DNA from: Chloroflexota bacterium
Lineage (GTDB): Bacteria > Chloroflexota > Dehalococcoidia > JACPQK01
Length of the DNA: 64,000 nucleotides
Direction of reading: 5' to 3'
Assembly (NCBI GenBank): GCA_016190505.1
Contig: JACPQM010000069.1
Coordinates: 1 to 64,000 of the forward strand
Positions 41,574 through 51,146 of the stretch are shown here, in pieces (positions within the stretch are counted from its first letter, which is position 1; each line of letters begins with the position of its first letter). The notes beneath the pieces were generated by a model that did no database searches, was not told where the DNA came from, and saw nothing but the letters and a program-made list of their open reading frames with translations. Both the position numbers and the translations under genes were made by a program.

Positions 41574-42535
41574 TAGACATAAAGGGCCTCAAAATGTACT
41601 TCCCGGTCACCTCCGGGATTGTCTGGCAGCACAAGGTTGCTGACGTCAAGGCCGTGGACGGGGTCAGCTTCTTTGTGCGACGGGGCGAGACTCTGGGCCT
41701 CGTGGGGGAGAGTGGCTCGGGCAAGACCACTACCGGCCGCTGCATTCTTCAGCTTTACCGCCCCACCGCAGGCCAGGTCTTTTTCGAGGGCAAGGACCTG
41801 TGCACCATGAAGTCGGGGGAGCTGCGGCACATGCGGCGGAAGATGCAGATCATCTTCCAGGACCCGTACTCTTCTTTGAACCCACGCATGAGCTGTGGGG
41901 CCATCGTGGGAGAACCTATCAAGATCCATAAGCTGGCCAAGACCAATACTGAGTACCGGGACAGGGTGAAGGAACTCCTGGAGACTGTAGGCCTGAACGC
42001 CTACATGGCGGACCGCTACCCCCACGAGTTTAGCGGAGGCCAGCGCCAGCGTATTGGCGTGGCCCGGGCACTGGCGGGCGACCCCGATTTCATCGTGTGC
42101 GACGAGCCTGTGTCCGCTCTGGACGTGTCAATCCAGGCCCAGATCATAAACTTGCTGGAAGAGCTCCAGGCCAAGTTCCACCTGACTTACCTGTTCATTG
42201 CCCACGACCTGGCGGTGGTGCGCCACATCAGCAACCGCGTGGCGGTGATGTATCTGGGCAAGCTCCACGAAGTTGCTGACCGGGACGAGATCTATGCTCG
42301 TCCGTTGCACCCATATACCAAGGCCCTGATCTCGGCGGCGCCTATCCCCGACCCCAAGGTCGAGGCCACTCGAGAGCGCATCATACTGGTGGGTGACATC
42401 CCGAGCCCATTGCGGCCGCCTCCGGCCTGCAACTTCCACACCCGCTGTCCCATCGCCATCCAGGTCTGCCGGGAGAAGGAGCCGCCGCTCGAGCAGAAGG
42501 CCACCGACCATTGGGTGGCCTGCTGGCGGGCATAG
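41555..42535 (+). CDS. Oligopeptide/dipeptide ABC transporter ATPase (OppF/DppF-like)
   Basis: 326 residues from ATG 41555 (AAAGGAGG). Walker A GESGSGKT, signature FSGGQRQR, Walker [15 protein letters not shown], and the C-terminal [14 protein letters not shown] motif typical of OppF. It overlaps the OppD-like gene by 19 bases, so both ATPases are made together. Confidence 0.93.
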   Translation: MEDRILVDIKGLKMYFPVTSGIVWQHKVADVKAVDGVSFFVRRGETLGLVGESGSGKTTTGRCILQLYRPTAGQVFFEGKDLCTMKSGELRHMRRKMQIIFQDPYSSLNPRMSCGAIVGEPIKIHKLAKTNTEYRDRVKELLETVGLNAYMADRYPHEFSGGQRQRIGVARALAGDPDFIVCDEPVSALDVSIQAQIINLLEELQAKFHLTYLFIAHDLAVVRHISNRVAVMYLGKLHEVADRDEIYARPLHPYTKALISAAPIPDPKVEATRERIILVGDIPSPLRPPPACNFHTRCPIAIQVCREKEPPLEQKATDHWVACWRA

Positions 42536-42538
42536 TAG

Positions 42539-42615
42539 GGGCAAGGCGGCGCCTTGCCCTTGCCAAGGTGAATTCACCCCCTATAGTCCCCCTTGCCAAG
42601 GGGGACTATAGGGGG
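42539..42615. repeat. Two palindromes between convergent oppF-like and SDR genes
   Basis: GGGCAAGGC-GGC-GCCTTGCCC (42539-42559), then a perfect 39-bp palindrome (42577-42615) with 19-bp arms beginning CCCCCTATAGTCCCCC. The second abuts the SDR stop. It could serve as a bidirectional terminator. Confidence 0.8.
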
Positions 42616-43371
42616 TTAGTGCATGAACATGCCGCCGGAGACGCAGAGACACTGGCCGGTCACGCTCTGGTTCTCGTCGGAGACCAGCCACAGGGTGGCG
42701 GTGGCAATGTCCTGGGGTGTCTGGGCGCGCTTCAGAGGCACGCTCTCTTCCAGCTTCTTAAGGGCTTCTGCGGGGTATATGCGGGCCAGGAAGGGATTGG
42801 GTACGAAACCCGGCGCCACTGCGTTGACCAGGATGTCGTACTTGGCTACCTCGTTGGCCACACCACGGGTGAAGCCCAGGATGCCAGCCTTGGCAGCCGA
42901 GTAGTGAGTACCCCCCTCCTCCTCGGGGGCGAGGCCAGCCACCGAAGAGATGCTCACGATACGGCCACTGCGCTGCTTGATCATGCCCGGCAGCACTGCT
43001 CGTGTGCACATGAAGGTGCCCTTCAGGTTGACGTTTATCACCAGGTCCCAGGTCTCGTCATCCATCTCCCATACCGGGGCCAGCTTGTTGATTCCCGCAT
43101 TGTTCACCAGGATGTCAATGCGGCCGAACCTGGCGATGACCTGCTTCACCATGTCATCCACCTGCTGATGGTTGGTGACGTCAACCTGGAGGCCCAGGGC
43201 TTCCCGCCCCGTGGTCTTGCTAATGTCCCCGGCCACCTCGATGCAGCGACGCGGGTGCACGTCGGTCACCACCACATTGGCGCCCTCCTGGGCCAAAGTG
43301 CGAGCGATCGCCTGGCCAATGCCGGCCCCAGCGGCCGCGGTCACAATGGCTACCCTGTCTTTGACGCGCAT
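42616..43371 (-). CDS. Short-chain dehydrogenase/reductase
   Basis: 251 residues. The Rossmann motif TAAAGAGIGQAIA, NNAG, catalytic Ser in ISSVAG, Tyr/Lys in HYSAAKAG, and a C-terminal VTGQCLCVSGGMFMH. It uses NAD(P)H on a ketone, alcohol or 3-oxoacyl substrate. FabG-like, but not assignable to fatty-acid synthesis. Confidence 0.9.
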   Translation of the reverse strand: MRVKDRVAIVTAAAGAGIGQAIARTLAQEGANVVVTDVHPRRCIEVAGDISKTTGREALGLQVDVTNHQQVDDMVKQVIARFGRIDILVNNAGINKLAPVWEMDDETWDLVINVNLKGTFMCTRAVLPGMIKQRSGRIVSISSVAGLAPEEEGGTHYSAAKAGILGFTRGVANEVAKYDILVNAVAPGFVPNPFLARIYPAEALKKLEESVPLKRAQTPQDIATATLWLVSDENQSVTGQCLCVSGGMFMH

Positions 43372-43467
43372 TTATGCCTCCTCCTGGCGCTAGAATATTG
43401 CTCCCCCAGTCATGGAAACCATTGCTAATGTAATGGGGGCTGTCGCGCCAGTCAAGGTGCATCGCCC

Positions 43468-43496
43468 TCGACACCTTTGGGGCTCTGCCATATAAT
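43468..43496 (+). promoter_or_regulatory. Promoter of leuCD
   Basis: TCGACA (43468-43473), 17-base spacer and TATAAT (43491-43496). A CTGGC/GCCAG hairpin in the leader precedes the start. Confidence 0.65.
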
Positions 43497-43544
43497 CTGA
43501 GACGAGTCTGGCTGGCCTTGCCAGGCCTGGAGAGCTGAGCAGTC

Positions 43545-44804
43545 ATGGGCATGACCCTAGCCGAGAAGATACTGGCCGCGCACTGCAACCGGCGCCAGGT
43601 GCAGCCTGGCGAGCTGGTAAACGTCCGCGTGGACCTGGTGCTGGCCAACGACATCACTGCTCCGCTGGCCATCAAGGAGTTCGGTCGTGTGGGGGTGGAC
43701 AGGGTGTTCGACCCCAAGCGAGTGGTCCTGGTGGCTGACCACTTCGCTCCGGCCAAGGACATACCCTCCGCGGGGCAGATCAAGATGATGCGGGACTTCG
43801 CCCGTGCCCAGTCCACCCTGTTCTTCGACGGTGGCGAGGGTATCGAGCACGTCCTTCTGCCGGAGCAGGGCCTGGTGGTGCCTGGTGACGTGGCTATCGG
43901 CGCCGACTCCCACACCTGCACCTACGGTGCCCTGGGCGCTTTCGCCACCGGCATGGGCTCCACGGACATCGCTTGCGCCATGGCCACGGGCGACATCTGG
44001 ATGAAAGTGCCTCCCAGCATCAAGCTGGTGTACCGTGGCCAGCTTCGCCCCTGGGTGGGCGGAAAGGACCTGATCCTCCACACCATAGGCCGCATTGGGG
44101 TGGACGGCGCCCTGTACGCCGCCATGGAGTTCACCGGCCAGGCCGTGGCGGCGTTGTCCCTGGAGGGGCGCTTCACCATGGCCAACATGGCCATCGAGGC
44201 CGGGGCCAAGGCCGGCCTGTTTGCGGTGGACCGGACGGCCCTCACCTACGTCAAAGGGCGGGCGCAGCGCCCCTATACCGTGTACAGCTCGTCTGCGGAT
44301 GCGCGCTACCAGGCGGTCGAGGAGTTCGACGCCTCGGCCATCGAGCCTCAGGTGGCCCTGCCCCATATTCCGAGCAACAGCGTGCCGGTGAGCCAGGCCC
44401 GGGGCATGCCCATAGACCAGGTGGTCATCGGGAGTTGCACCAACGGGCGCTTGGAGGACCTGGTGACTGCTGGCCGCTTGATGGCCGGGCGAAAGGTGCA
44501 CGAGAAGGTGCGCTGCATCGTTATTCCGGGCTCCCGGCAAGTCTATCTGGAAGCCTTGCGGCAGGGCCTGGTCCAGGCCTTCGTGGAGTCTGGGGCTGCC
44601 GTGAGCACTCCTACGTGTGGCCCGTGCCTTGGCGGCTACATGGGTGTGCTGGCCGAAGGGGAGCGCTGCCTGTCCACCACCAACCGCAACTTCGTGGGCC
44701 GCATGGGTAGTCCCAAGTCGGAGGTCTGCCTGGCTGGGCCGGCAGTGGCCGCTGCCAGCGCCGTGTTGGGGCGTATCGCTAGCCCTGAGGAGCTAGAGGC
44801 GTGA
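43545..44804 (+). CDS. leuC: 3-isopropylmalate/citramalate dehydratase large subunit
   Basis: 419 residues, the short LeuC/HacA type. Fe-S Cys in GSCTNGR and CGPCLGG, with VIGADSHTCTYGALG and the HFAPAKD-like start. It isomerises isopropylmalate, and (R)-citramalate in the CimA pathway. It overlaps leuD by 4 bases. Confidence 0.94.
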   Translation: MGMTLAEKILAAHCNRRQVQPGELVNVRVDLVLANDITAPLAIKEFGRVGVDRVFDPKRVVLVADHFAPAKDIPSAGQIKMMRDFARAQSTLFFDGGEGIEHVLLPEQGLVVPGDVAIGADSHTCTYGALGAFATGMGSTDIACAMATGDIWMKVPPSIKLVYRGQLRPWVGGKDLILHTIGRIGVDGALYAAMEFTGQAVAALSLEGRFTMANMAIEAGAKAGLFAVDRTALTYVKGRAQRPYTVYSSSADARYQAVEEFDASAIEPQVALPHIPSNSVPVSQARGMPIDQVVIGSCTNGRLEDLVTAGRLMAGRKVHEKVRCIVIPGSRQVYLEALRQGLVQAFVESGAAVSTPTCGPCLGGYMGVLAEGERCLSTTNRNFVGRMGSPKSEVCLAGPAVAAASAVLGRIASPEELEA

Positions 44805-45307
44805 AGCTCAAAGGCCGAGTGCACCTTTATGGGGCCAATGTGGACACCGATGCCATCATCCCGGCCCGTTACCTGAACACCTCGGACCCCGCAGAGCTGG
44901 CCAAGCACTGCCTGGAGGACTTTGACCCCGCCTTCGTGGGCCGGGTGCAGCCGGGAGATTCCATCGTGGCTACGTCCAACTTCGGGTGTGGCTCCTCTCG
45001 GGAGCATGCTCCTGTAGCCATCAAGGCTTGCGGGGTAGGGGTGGTGGTCGCGGGCAGCTTCGCCCGCATCTTCTACCGCAATGCCATCAACATTGGCCTG
45101 CCCATCCTGGAATGCCTGCCCGCCGCCCAGGAGGCGCAGCCCGGCGACACCATAGAGGCCGACCTGGCCAGTGGCGAGATAACCAACGTCACACAGGGCC
45201 GCACCTATCACGCCCAACCCTATCCCGAGTTCATGCTGGAGCTGGTGAGGGCCGGCGGTCTGGTGGAGTACACCAGGAGGCGGTTGGCTGGGCAGGGACG
45301 CCGCTAG
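44801..45307 (+). CDS. leuD: 3-isopropylmalate/citramalate dehydratase small subunit
   Basis: 168 residues. GANVDTDAIIPARYL and FGCGSSREHAP are the swivel-domain signatures of LeuD. ATGA-type overlap with leuC supports a coupled pair. Confidence 0.95.
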   Translation: MKLKGRVHLYGANVDTDAIIPARYLNTSDPAELAKHCLEDFDPAFVGRVQPGDSIVATSNFGCGSSREHAPVAIKACGVGVVVAGSFARIFYRNAINIGLPILECLPAAQEAQPGDTIEADLASGEITNVTQGRTYHAQPYPEFMLELVRAGGLVEYTRRRLAGQGRR

Positions 45308-45392
45308 TAGAGCGAACTCGTTCTGTGAGAAAGGCAAAGATCCCCGGTGACCGTGGTATCATAGCTATGCACTGAGGGGATGGAGGGCGAAC

Positions 45393-45638
45393 ATGCTCGA
45401 AAAGGAATTGCGATACTACGAGGTTCACCGCGAGGAGCTCCTGCGGGAACATGAAGGCAAGTTTGTCCTTATCAAAGAAGAGTCACTGGTGGGAGTCTTC
45501 ACCACTGAAAAGGAAGCCTACGCCGATGGCATACGGCATTTCGGGGACCAGCCTTTTCTGATCAAGAGGGTTACAAAGCAGGAAGAAGTGGTGTACTTGC
45601 CGGCCCTGTTTTCGGGCCTGATAGATGCCCGTCTATAA
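45393..45638 (+). CDS. DUF5678-like small protein
   Basis: 81 residues. KELRYYEVHREELLREHEGKFVLIKEE...GVFTTEKEAYADGIRHFGDQPFLIKRV is the pattern of small proteins often encoded beside retropepsin-like proteins. It overlaps the next gene by 14 bases. Confidence 0.7.
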   Translation: MLEKELRYYEVHREELLREHEGKFVLIKEESLVGVFTTEKEAYADGIRHFGDQPFLIKRVTKQEEVVYLPALFSGLIDARL

Positions 45639-46107
45639 CTTCGGGTTTTCTCGAACTGTTCAGGCCCCAATGCCTGGTGCTTTGGTTGAGGTTGGTGCCG
45701 TGCTCCCAGTTCGTATCGAGATGCCTACTGACCTGCGTCAGCTCCGCACTTCCCAGAAAAGGCCCATTCCGGAACCGGTTTCCGGACTTGCCCTCATAGA
45801 CACGGGAGCCACCAAAAGCGCTGCGGACATGCAAGTGATGACTAGGCTACAGGTGAATCAAATGGGCACAGTCGAACTTGGAACTGCCGCCGGGCGGAGG
45901 CCCGCTCCACTGTACCCCGCGCGGTTCATAGTAGCACCTGGTACACCGGGACAAATAGAAATAGACTTTGGTTCCGTTGCAGGGATTGACCTTGCCGGCC
46001 TAACAGTGGGCGGGCAAGGCATCATTGCGCTTATCGGCCGAGATGTGCTCGCTTCGTGTATCTTCGTCTACAATGGCCCAGCGGGCACCTTTTCTGTGGC
46101 CTTGTAA
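45625..46107 (+). CDS. Retropepsin-like aspartic protease-fold protein
   Basis: 160 residues. ALIDTGATKSAAD carries the catalytic-type D-T-G and IIALIGRDVLASCIFVYNG matches the second conserved part of retropepsin folds. It has one Asp motif, so activity would need a dimer. It is translationally overlapped with the DUF5678-like gene, a recurring pair of unknown role. Confidence 0.75.
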   Translation: MPVYNFGFSRTVQAPMPGALVEVGAVLPVRIEMPTDLRQLRTSQKRPIPEPVSGLALIDTGATKSAADMQVMTRLQVNQMGTVELGTAAGRRPAPLYPARFIVAPGTPGQIEIDFGSVAGIDLAGLTVGGQGIIALIGRDVLASCIFVYNGPAGTFSVAL

Positions 46108-46162
46108 GAGAGAAGGGAGGAGCACGTGTGCTCGGCTGATGGTTCCCACAAGGAGGTAACAT

Positions 46163-46642
46163 TTGTCCACTCCATTCGATGACTTCAGGGCGCACCACAA
46201 GGGCATCGCCGCTGAGCTAGAGGCGATGGAGCAGACCGTAGAGGCGCTTACTCCGCGTAACATGAAGTCCAAGGCCGGGGACCTGGGACATATCGTGCAC
46301 TTCTTGCTGGACGATCTCACCCCCCACGCCCAGGCGGAGGAGGGCGTACTCTATCCGCCCGCCGAAGGACTCATCAAGCAACATGGCAAAGCCATCGCGC
46401 CGTTGGAGTTGGAGCACCGCACGCTGGAGGCGCTCATCTCCCAGTTCCACGATCTGGCTGAGTCCCTGCCCATCGGGGACGCGGAGACACTGCACAGCCT
46501 CCAGCAGGTAGCCCACCATATAAGCTTCCTGGTGCGCCTGCACATTGAGAAAGAGGAAAAGCTCGTGCTGCCACTGTTGGAGGAACATCTCTCCCCAGCC
46601 GAGCAGCAGGGCATCATGCACCGGATGCACGGGCATGGCTAG
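46163..46642 (+). CDS. Hemerythrin HHE-domain protein
   Basis: 159 residues from TTG 46163 (AAGGAGG). The four-helix bundle has His ligands in [32 protein letters not shown] and [16 protein letters not shown], with Glu in between. It would bind a di-iron centre for O2/NO sensing or iron handling. It overlaps leuB by 8 bases. Confidence 0.85.
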   Translation: MSTPFDDFRAHHKGIAAELEAMEQTVEALTPRNMKSKAGDLGHIVHFLLDDLTPHAQAEEGVLYPPAEGLIKQHGKAIAPLELEHRTLEALISQFHDLAESLPIGDAETLHSLQQVAHHISFLVRLHIEKEEKLVLPLLEEHLSPAEQQGIMHRMHGHG

Positions 46643-47723
46643 CTTCCATATCACCGTATTACCCGGCGATGGCATCGGCCCGGAGGTAGTGGCCGCTGGC
46701 GTCCAGGTGCTGGAGGCCGTGGGCCGGCGGTACGGCCATCAGTTCGCCCTCACCTACGACGACATCGGTGGCATCGCCATAGACAAACATGGCACCGCGC
46801 TGCGCCCGGAGACCATCAAGGCCTGCAAGCAGAGCGATGCCGTGCTCCTGGGAGCTGTGGGCGGCCCCAAGTGGGACGACCCTCAAGCCAAGGTCCGGCC
46901 AGAGGACGGACTGCTGGCTATCAGGAAGGGCCTCGGTCTCTACGCCAACCTGAGGCCGGTCCAGGTCTTTCCTTTCCTGGCCAATAGCACCAGCCTCAAG
47001 CCAGAGACGGTCCGGGGCGTTGATCTGATTGTGGTGCGCGAGCTGACGGGCGGACTGTATTTCGGCCGGCCCAAGCGGCGGTGGACTACCACGCGGGGCC
47101 GTCGGGCCGTGGACACCATGGCTTACTCTGAACAAGAGATTGCCCGCATTGTGCGCGTGGGCTTCGAGCTGGCCCGGCGGCGCCGCAAGGTGCTGACTTC
47201 GGTGGACAAGGCCAACGTGCTGGAGACATCCCGCCTGTGGCGGCAGGTGGTCATGGAGATCGCGCCTGAGTACCCGGACGTCCAGCTCTGGCACGTGCTG
47301 GTAGACAACTGCTCCATGCAGCTCGTCCGCAACCCCAAGGAGTTCGACGTCATAGTGACCGAGAACACCTTCGGGGACATACTGACTGACGAGGCGTCTA
47401 CTCTGGCTGGCTCTATGGGCATGCTGGCCTCGGCTAGTCTGGCCGGACTGCCTGCCGATGGCCGTGCCCTGGGCCTGTACGAGCCTATCCACGGCAGCGC
47501 CCCGCGCCGGGCCGGCCAAAATCTGGCCAACCCCATCGCCACCGTCATGAGCTTGCCCATGATGCTGCGCTATTCCCTGGGGCTGGAAAAGGAGGCCCAG
47601 GCGGTGGAGAAGGCCGTGCTGCACACCCTGGATCAGGGCTACCGCACCTACGACATCATGTCCGAGGGCATGAAGAAGGTGGGCACCCGGGAGATGGGCG
47701 AGGCTATCGCCCGCAACGTGTAA
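46635..47723 (+). CDS. leuB: 3-isopropylmalate dehydrogenase
   Basis: 362 residues from ATG 46635. [24 protein letters not shown], VHxNxMQL-type [22 protein letters not shown] and [20 protein letters not shown]. It oxidatively decarboxylates isopropylmalate and, with CimA, methylmalate. It lies 1.3 kb from leuCD. Confidence 0.95.
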   Translation: MASFHITVLPGDGIGPEVVAAGVQVLEAVGRRYGHQFALTYDDIGGIAIDKHGTALRPETIKACKQSDAVLLGAVGGPKWDDPQAKVRPEDGLLAIRKGLGLYANLRPVQVFPFLANSTSLKPETVRGVDLIVVRELTGGLYFGRPKRRWTTTRGRRAVDTMAYSEQEIARIVRVGFELARRRRKVLTSVDKANVLETSRLWRQVVMEIAPEYPDVQLWHVLVDNCSMQLVRNPKEFDVIVTENTFGDILTDEASTLAGSMGMLASASLAGLPADGRALGLYEPIHGSAPRRAGQNLANPIATVMSLPMMLRYSLGLEKEAQAVEKAVLHTLDQGYRTYDIMSEGMKKVGTREMGEAIARNV

Positions 47724-47782
47724 TAGATTGCCCCTCTCCCCCTGGGAGAGGGCACGGGTGAGGGCAGCGCTCTGCCTAGGTG

Positions 47783-48310
47783 TTACTTCAGCTCAAACGT
47801 CAGGTTCTGCACCAGCACGTCCTGGAGCCAGACCCGGATAACGTAGTCGCCGGAATCCTTCGGCCTGTCCAGCGTTGTGTCGTACACGCCTGGCCCAGTG
47901 ACCAGCGAGGCCAAAGAGACGATTTCCTCGCCCTCGCCTCTGAAGGCCCTTTTGTCCACCCGATAGGTCACTTTCCAGCCCGGGACGAAGTCTGGCGTCG
48001 CTTCGATGTGCAGGCCCAGCTTGGCGTCGTTCAGGGTAAAGGACTCGGAGGGAGTGGACTTGTCCTGGGCGGTGGCCTCCCGGCCCGCCGGCACCGTCCA
48101 CAGGTGCAGGGCCTTGAAGTACTTTGCGAGGGCTTGTTCGTTCTTCGTCAGACCCGGCTGGGGTGTGGTGCCGAAGGCGGGCGAGTCTGTCGGCGGTGGT
48201 GCTGGGGACGTGGGCGTGGCCTTGCCCCCGGCGCACGCCGCCAGTGCTAGTCCAAGAAGAAAGGAAACAGCCACAAGTCCAAGGACCGCGCGAGTTGCGC
48301 AACGTATCAT
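47783..48310 (-). CDS. Lipoprotein of unknown function
   Basis: 175 residues. An N-terminal hydrophobic segment ends with lipobox LALAAC (Cys about 26), then a Thr/Pro-rich linker and a beta domain (LGLHIEATPDFVPGWKVTYRVD, GDYVIRVWLQDVLVQNLTFELK). It is probably anchored to the outer face of the membrane. No homologue is recognised. Confidence 0.75.
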   Translation of the reverse strand: MIRCATRAVLGLVAVSFLLGLALAACAGGKATPTSPAPPPTDSPAFGTTPQPGLTKNEQALAKYFKALHLWTVPAGREATAQDKSTPSESFTLNDAKLGLHIEATPDFVPGWKVTYRVDKRAFRGEGEEIVSLASLVTGPGVYDTTLDRPKDSGDYVIRVWLQDVLVQNLTFELK

Positions 48311-48385
48311 CTGGCCTCCTAGTGGGCAACTGTTGTGCGCATTCTATCACATGACCGCTGGTGGTGGCTTGCTCCCGCTGCGGTG

Positions 48386-48434
48386 TTGATGGACAGGCGC
48401 CCACGGGCTATACTCTAGGCAATATCAATTGCCT
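48386..48434 (+). promoter_or_regulatory. cimA promoter and operator-like inverted repeat
   Basis: TTGATG (48386-48391), 17-base spacer and TATACT (48409-48414). AGGCAAT-ATCA-ATTGCCT (48417-48434) lies just downstream of the -10, so a repressor there would block initiation. Confidence 0.65.
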
Positions 48435-48450
48435 GTGAGGAGACGCTGGG

Positions 48451-50025
48451 ATGGGTCCCGTTGCGCTGTACGATACCACCCTCCGGGATGGCGCTCAGAT
48501 GGAGGGCATTTCTTTTTCGGTCGAGGACAAGCTCAAGCTCGTCCAGAAGCTGGACGAGCTGGGCATGCACTACATCGAGGGCGGCTGGCCCGGCTCTAAC
48601 CCCAAGGACGCTGAGTTCTTCAACCGGGCCAAATCCTTGCGGCTCTCCCATAGCCAGCTCGCCGCCTTCGGTTCTACCCGCCGTCCCAACACCCCGGTGG
48701 CGTCAGACGGCAACTTGCAGGCCCTGGTGGAGGCGGGCACCCCTGTGGTGTGCATTGTGGGCAAGGCCTCGCGGCTCCAGGTTACCCAGGTGCTGGGCAC
48801 CTCTCTGGAAGAGAACCTGTCCATGATCACGGACTCCGTCCGCTTCCTCAAGGGCAAAGGGCTGGTCGTCTTCTTGGACGCCGAGCACTTCTTCGACGGG
48901 TTCAAGGTGGACTCGGAGTACTCGGTCGCTTGCCTGCGGGCGGCGGCTGAGGCCGGGGCCGACGCCCTGGTACTGTGCGACACCAACGGCGGCAGCCTGC
49001 CCGACCGCATCGTGGCTGGGGTGCGGGCCGCCCTCGAGGTGTTGCCCTCGGTGGGCATCCATACCCACAACGACGCCGAGCTGGCGGTGGCCAACTCGCT
49101 GGTAGCGGTCGAGGCCGGCGCTACCCAGGTCCAGGGTACCATAAACGGCTATGGAGAGCGCTGCGGCAATGCTAACCTGTGCTCCATCATCCCCGACCTT
49201 CAGTTGAAGATGGGGGTTGCCTGTTTCACCCAGGAGCAGCTTGCCCGCCTGTCAGAGGTCTCTCGCTTCGTGAGTGAGCTGGCCAACCTGGCCCCTAACC
49301 CCCATCTGCCCTACGTGGGCTCCAGCGCCTTCACACACAAGGGCGGGCTGCACGTCTCCGCTATGGCCAAGTGGGAAGACAGCTATCAACATGCTTCCCC
49401 GGAGGCAGTGGGCAACCGCAAGCGGGTGGTGGTCTCGGAGCTGTCTGGTCGGAGCAACGTGCTGTACAAGGCCAGGGAATTAGGGTTGGAAGTAGACGAG
49501 TCCAGCCCAGCGGTGGCCCAGGTGTTGGACAGCATCAAGCAGATGGAGAACCAGGGCTTTCAGTACGACGGCGCCGAGGCCTCCTTTGAGCTGTTGCTGA
49601 GGCGCGCTAGCCGGAACTACGAGTCCCCGTTCCAGTTGGTGGACTTTTTGGTGCTGGTAAAGAAAGGCCACCACGCGGCCCGTGACGGAGCGAACACCCT
49701 TTCCCTGGCCCATGTCGAGGTACAGGTAGGAGACAAGGTAGAGCACGCCGTTGGCGAGGGCAACGGCCCAGTAAATGCGCTGGACCAGGCCCTGCGCGAT
49801 GCTCTGTTGCGCCACTACCCGGCTCTGTCGCGGGTGAAGCTGGTGGACTACAAGGTCCGTATCCTGGATGAGACGGCGGGCACGGCGGCAGACGTCCGGG
49901 TGCTCATCGAGTCGTCCGACGGTGGGCGCCAGTGGCGTACTGTGGGCAGCTCTACCAATATTATTGACGCAAGCTGGATAGCCCTGGCCGATAGCCTGGA
50001 GTACTGGCTGCTACGGCAGCGGTAG
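48451..50025 (+). CDS. cimA: (R)-citramalate synthase
   Basis: 524 residues. The HMG-CoA-lyase-type TIM barrel (LYDTTLRDGAQMEGISFSVEDK, CDTNGGSLPDR, GIHTHNDAELAVANS, NGYGERCGNANL) and C-terminal LeuA-type allosteric domain. It condenses pyruvate with acetyl-CoA, starting isoleucine synthesis from pyruvate together with LeuCDB. A GAGGAG site precedes the ATG. Confidence 0.93.
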   Translation: MGPVALYDTTLRDGAQMEGISFSVEDKLKLVQKLDELGMHYIEGGWPGSNPKDAEFFNRAKSLRLSHSQLAAFGSTRRPNTPVASDGNLQALVEAGTPVVCIVGKASRLQVTQVLGTSLEENLSMITDSVRFLKGKGLVVFLDAEHFFDGFKVDSEYSVACLRAAAEAGADALVLCDTNGGSLPDRIVAGVRAALEVLPSVGIHTHNDAELAVANSLVAVEAGATQVQGTINGYGERCGNANLCSIIPDLQLKMGVACFTQEQLARLSEVSRFVSELANLAPNPHLPYVGSSAFTHKGGLHVSAMAKWEDSYQHASPEAVGNRKRVVVSELSGRSNVLYKARELGLEVDESSPAVAQVLDSIKQMENQGFQYDGAEASFELLLRRASRNYESPFQLVDFLVLVKKGHHAARDGANTLSLAHVEVQVGDKVEHAVGEGNGPVNALDQALRDALLRHYPALSRVKLVDYKVRILDETAGTAADVRVLIESSDGGRQWRTVGSSTNIIDASWIALADSLEYWLLRQR

Positions 50026-50033
50026 CCTGGCGC

Positions 50034-50381
50034 CTATAGCTCGAGCAACACCCGAAGCCGGTCCTCGACCTCGGCCAGCGTGCGCTCGCCGACGGCGCCC
50101 CACCGCTGCGTCAGGCGTCCCCTGGAGACCGAGCGGATGTCTTCGCACTTGACGAAGCTTGGCTCTCGCGGCCCCCCTTCTGGCGGTGTCACGGCCACGT
50201 GCAGTGGTATCTCGCGGGCCCTGGTGGTCAGCGGGACCACAACTATAAGTCCCGCTGGCCCGTGGTTGAACAGGTCTGCCGACACTACCAGCGCTGGTCG
50301 AACGCCCGCTTGTTCGTGGCCGCGGGTGGGGCTAAGGTCAACAAGCCAGACTTCACCGCGAGACGGCTGTGCCGCTCTCAC
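50034..50381 (-). CDS. MazF/PemK-like toxin
   Basis: 115 residues from a GTG that overlaps the antitoxin stop (GTGA). SRGEVWLVDLSPTRGHEQAGVRPALVVSAD and VVVPLTTRAREIPLHV are typical of MazF endoribonucleases. With the upstream 81-residue partner it forms a toxin-antitoxin module. Confidence 0.87.
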   Translation of the reverse strand: MRAAQPSRGEVWLVDLSPTRGHEQAGVRPALVVSADLFNHGPAGLIVVVPLTTRAREIPLHVAVTPPEGGPREPSFVKCEDIRSVSRGRLTQRWGAVGERTLAEVEDRLRVLLEL

Positions 50382-50623
50382 TCCTCGATCCCGTCCTGCA
50401 GGGTGGCTTCCCAGGCGCGGCGCTCGTCTTGCTCGGCTTGCCAGGCTTGGGGATCGGAGCGCAGCGTCGCGTAAGCTGCGTTGGCCTTCGCTAGAATGCG
50501 CTGACGCCGGTAGACCTCCACGGCCCGGGCCAGTACCCGCTGCATTGGTTCGCCGGCCTCTTGTGCCAGCTTGCGCAGGGTTTCCAATGTCTCTTGATTG
50601 ATACGGACAGTCGAGGTGTTCAT
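50378..50623 (-). CDS. Antitoxin partner of MazF-like toxin (RHH-like)
   Basis: 81 residues from ATG 50623. STVRINQETLETLRKLAQE has ribbon-helix-helix character and the C-terminal half is helical, to wrap the toxin. Its stop overlaps the toxin start. Confidence 0.8.
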   Translation of the reverse strand: MNTSTVRINQETLETLRKLAQEAGEPMQRVLARAVEVYRRQRILAKANAAYATLRSDPQAWQAEQDERRAWEATLQDGIEE

Positions 50624-50730
50624 GGCCACGATTCAATCTACAAGAACGTAGACCAGAATGCAACCGGGCCGTCGTTCGGAATAGAAATACATAACGCCGC
50701 TCGGCGTGGTAGGTGCCGGCGTTGAAGGGA

Positions 50731-51141
50731 CTAGGGACCGTCTGGGACGACGGCAAGTTCCTCGTCGAAGGCCTTGCCCTCAGATACGCGGAAAGCCTTC
50801 ATGACCGGGCGCTCCAGGTCCAGCAATGAGACTACGATGTATACGGCTTGGGTCCAGAACGCCAGCTTCAGGTCCGTGTCCGAGAAGTAGGCGCCGGCCC
50901 GGGGATGGGAGTGGTAGATGCCGACGACTTCCCAACTAGCGGCGTCCAGGTCCTTGTAGATGCGGTAAAGGTCTTTGGGGTCCAGGGAGTAGCGATAGGG
51001 GCTGTGCTCGGCATTGGTGCCCCGGTAGAGCCGGAGCACATGGCCCTCTTTCCCACCCAGGATGCCCACGCACTCGTTGGGGGCATCGTCTCGGGCGTGG
51101 GCGATGATTTCGGAGGCGAAACGCTGCTCCAACGTGAACAT
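50731..51141 (-). CDS. JAMM/MPN-domain metalloprotease
   Basis: 136 residues. The JAMM motif is complete: Glu in NECVGILGG, then HSHPRAGAYFSDTD. Bacterial JAMM enzymes remove ubiquitin-like tails or, in the Mec-CysO system, release cysteine. Here it starts 5 bases after selD and follows cysK, so a cysteine/sulfur or selenium link is inferred. No ThiS/CysO-like gene is visible. Confidence 0.85.
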   Translation of the reverse strand: MFTLEQRFASEIIAHARDDAPNECVGILGGKEGHVLRLYRGTNAEHSPYRYSLDPKDLYRIYKDLDAASWEVVGIYHSHPRAGAYFSDTDLKLAFWTQAVYIVVSLLDLERPVMKAFRVSEGKAFDEELAVVPDGP

Positions 51142-51146
51142 ACGCC

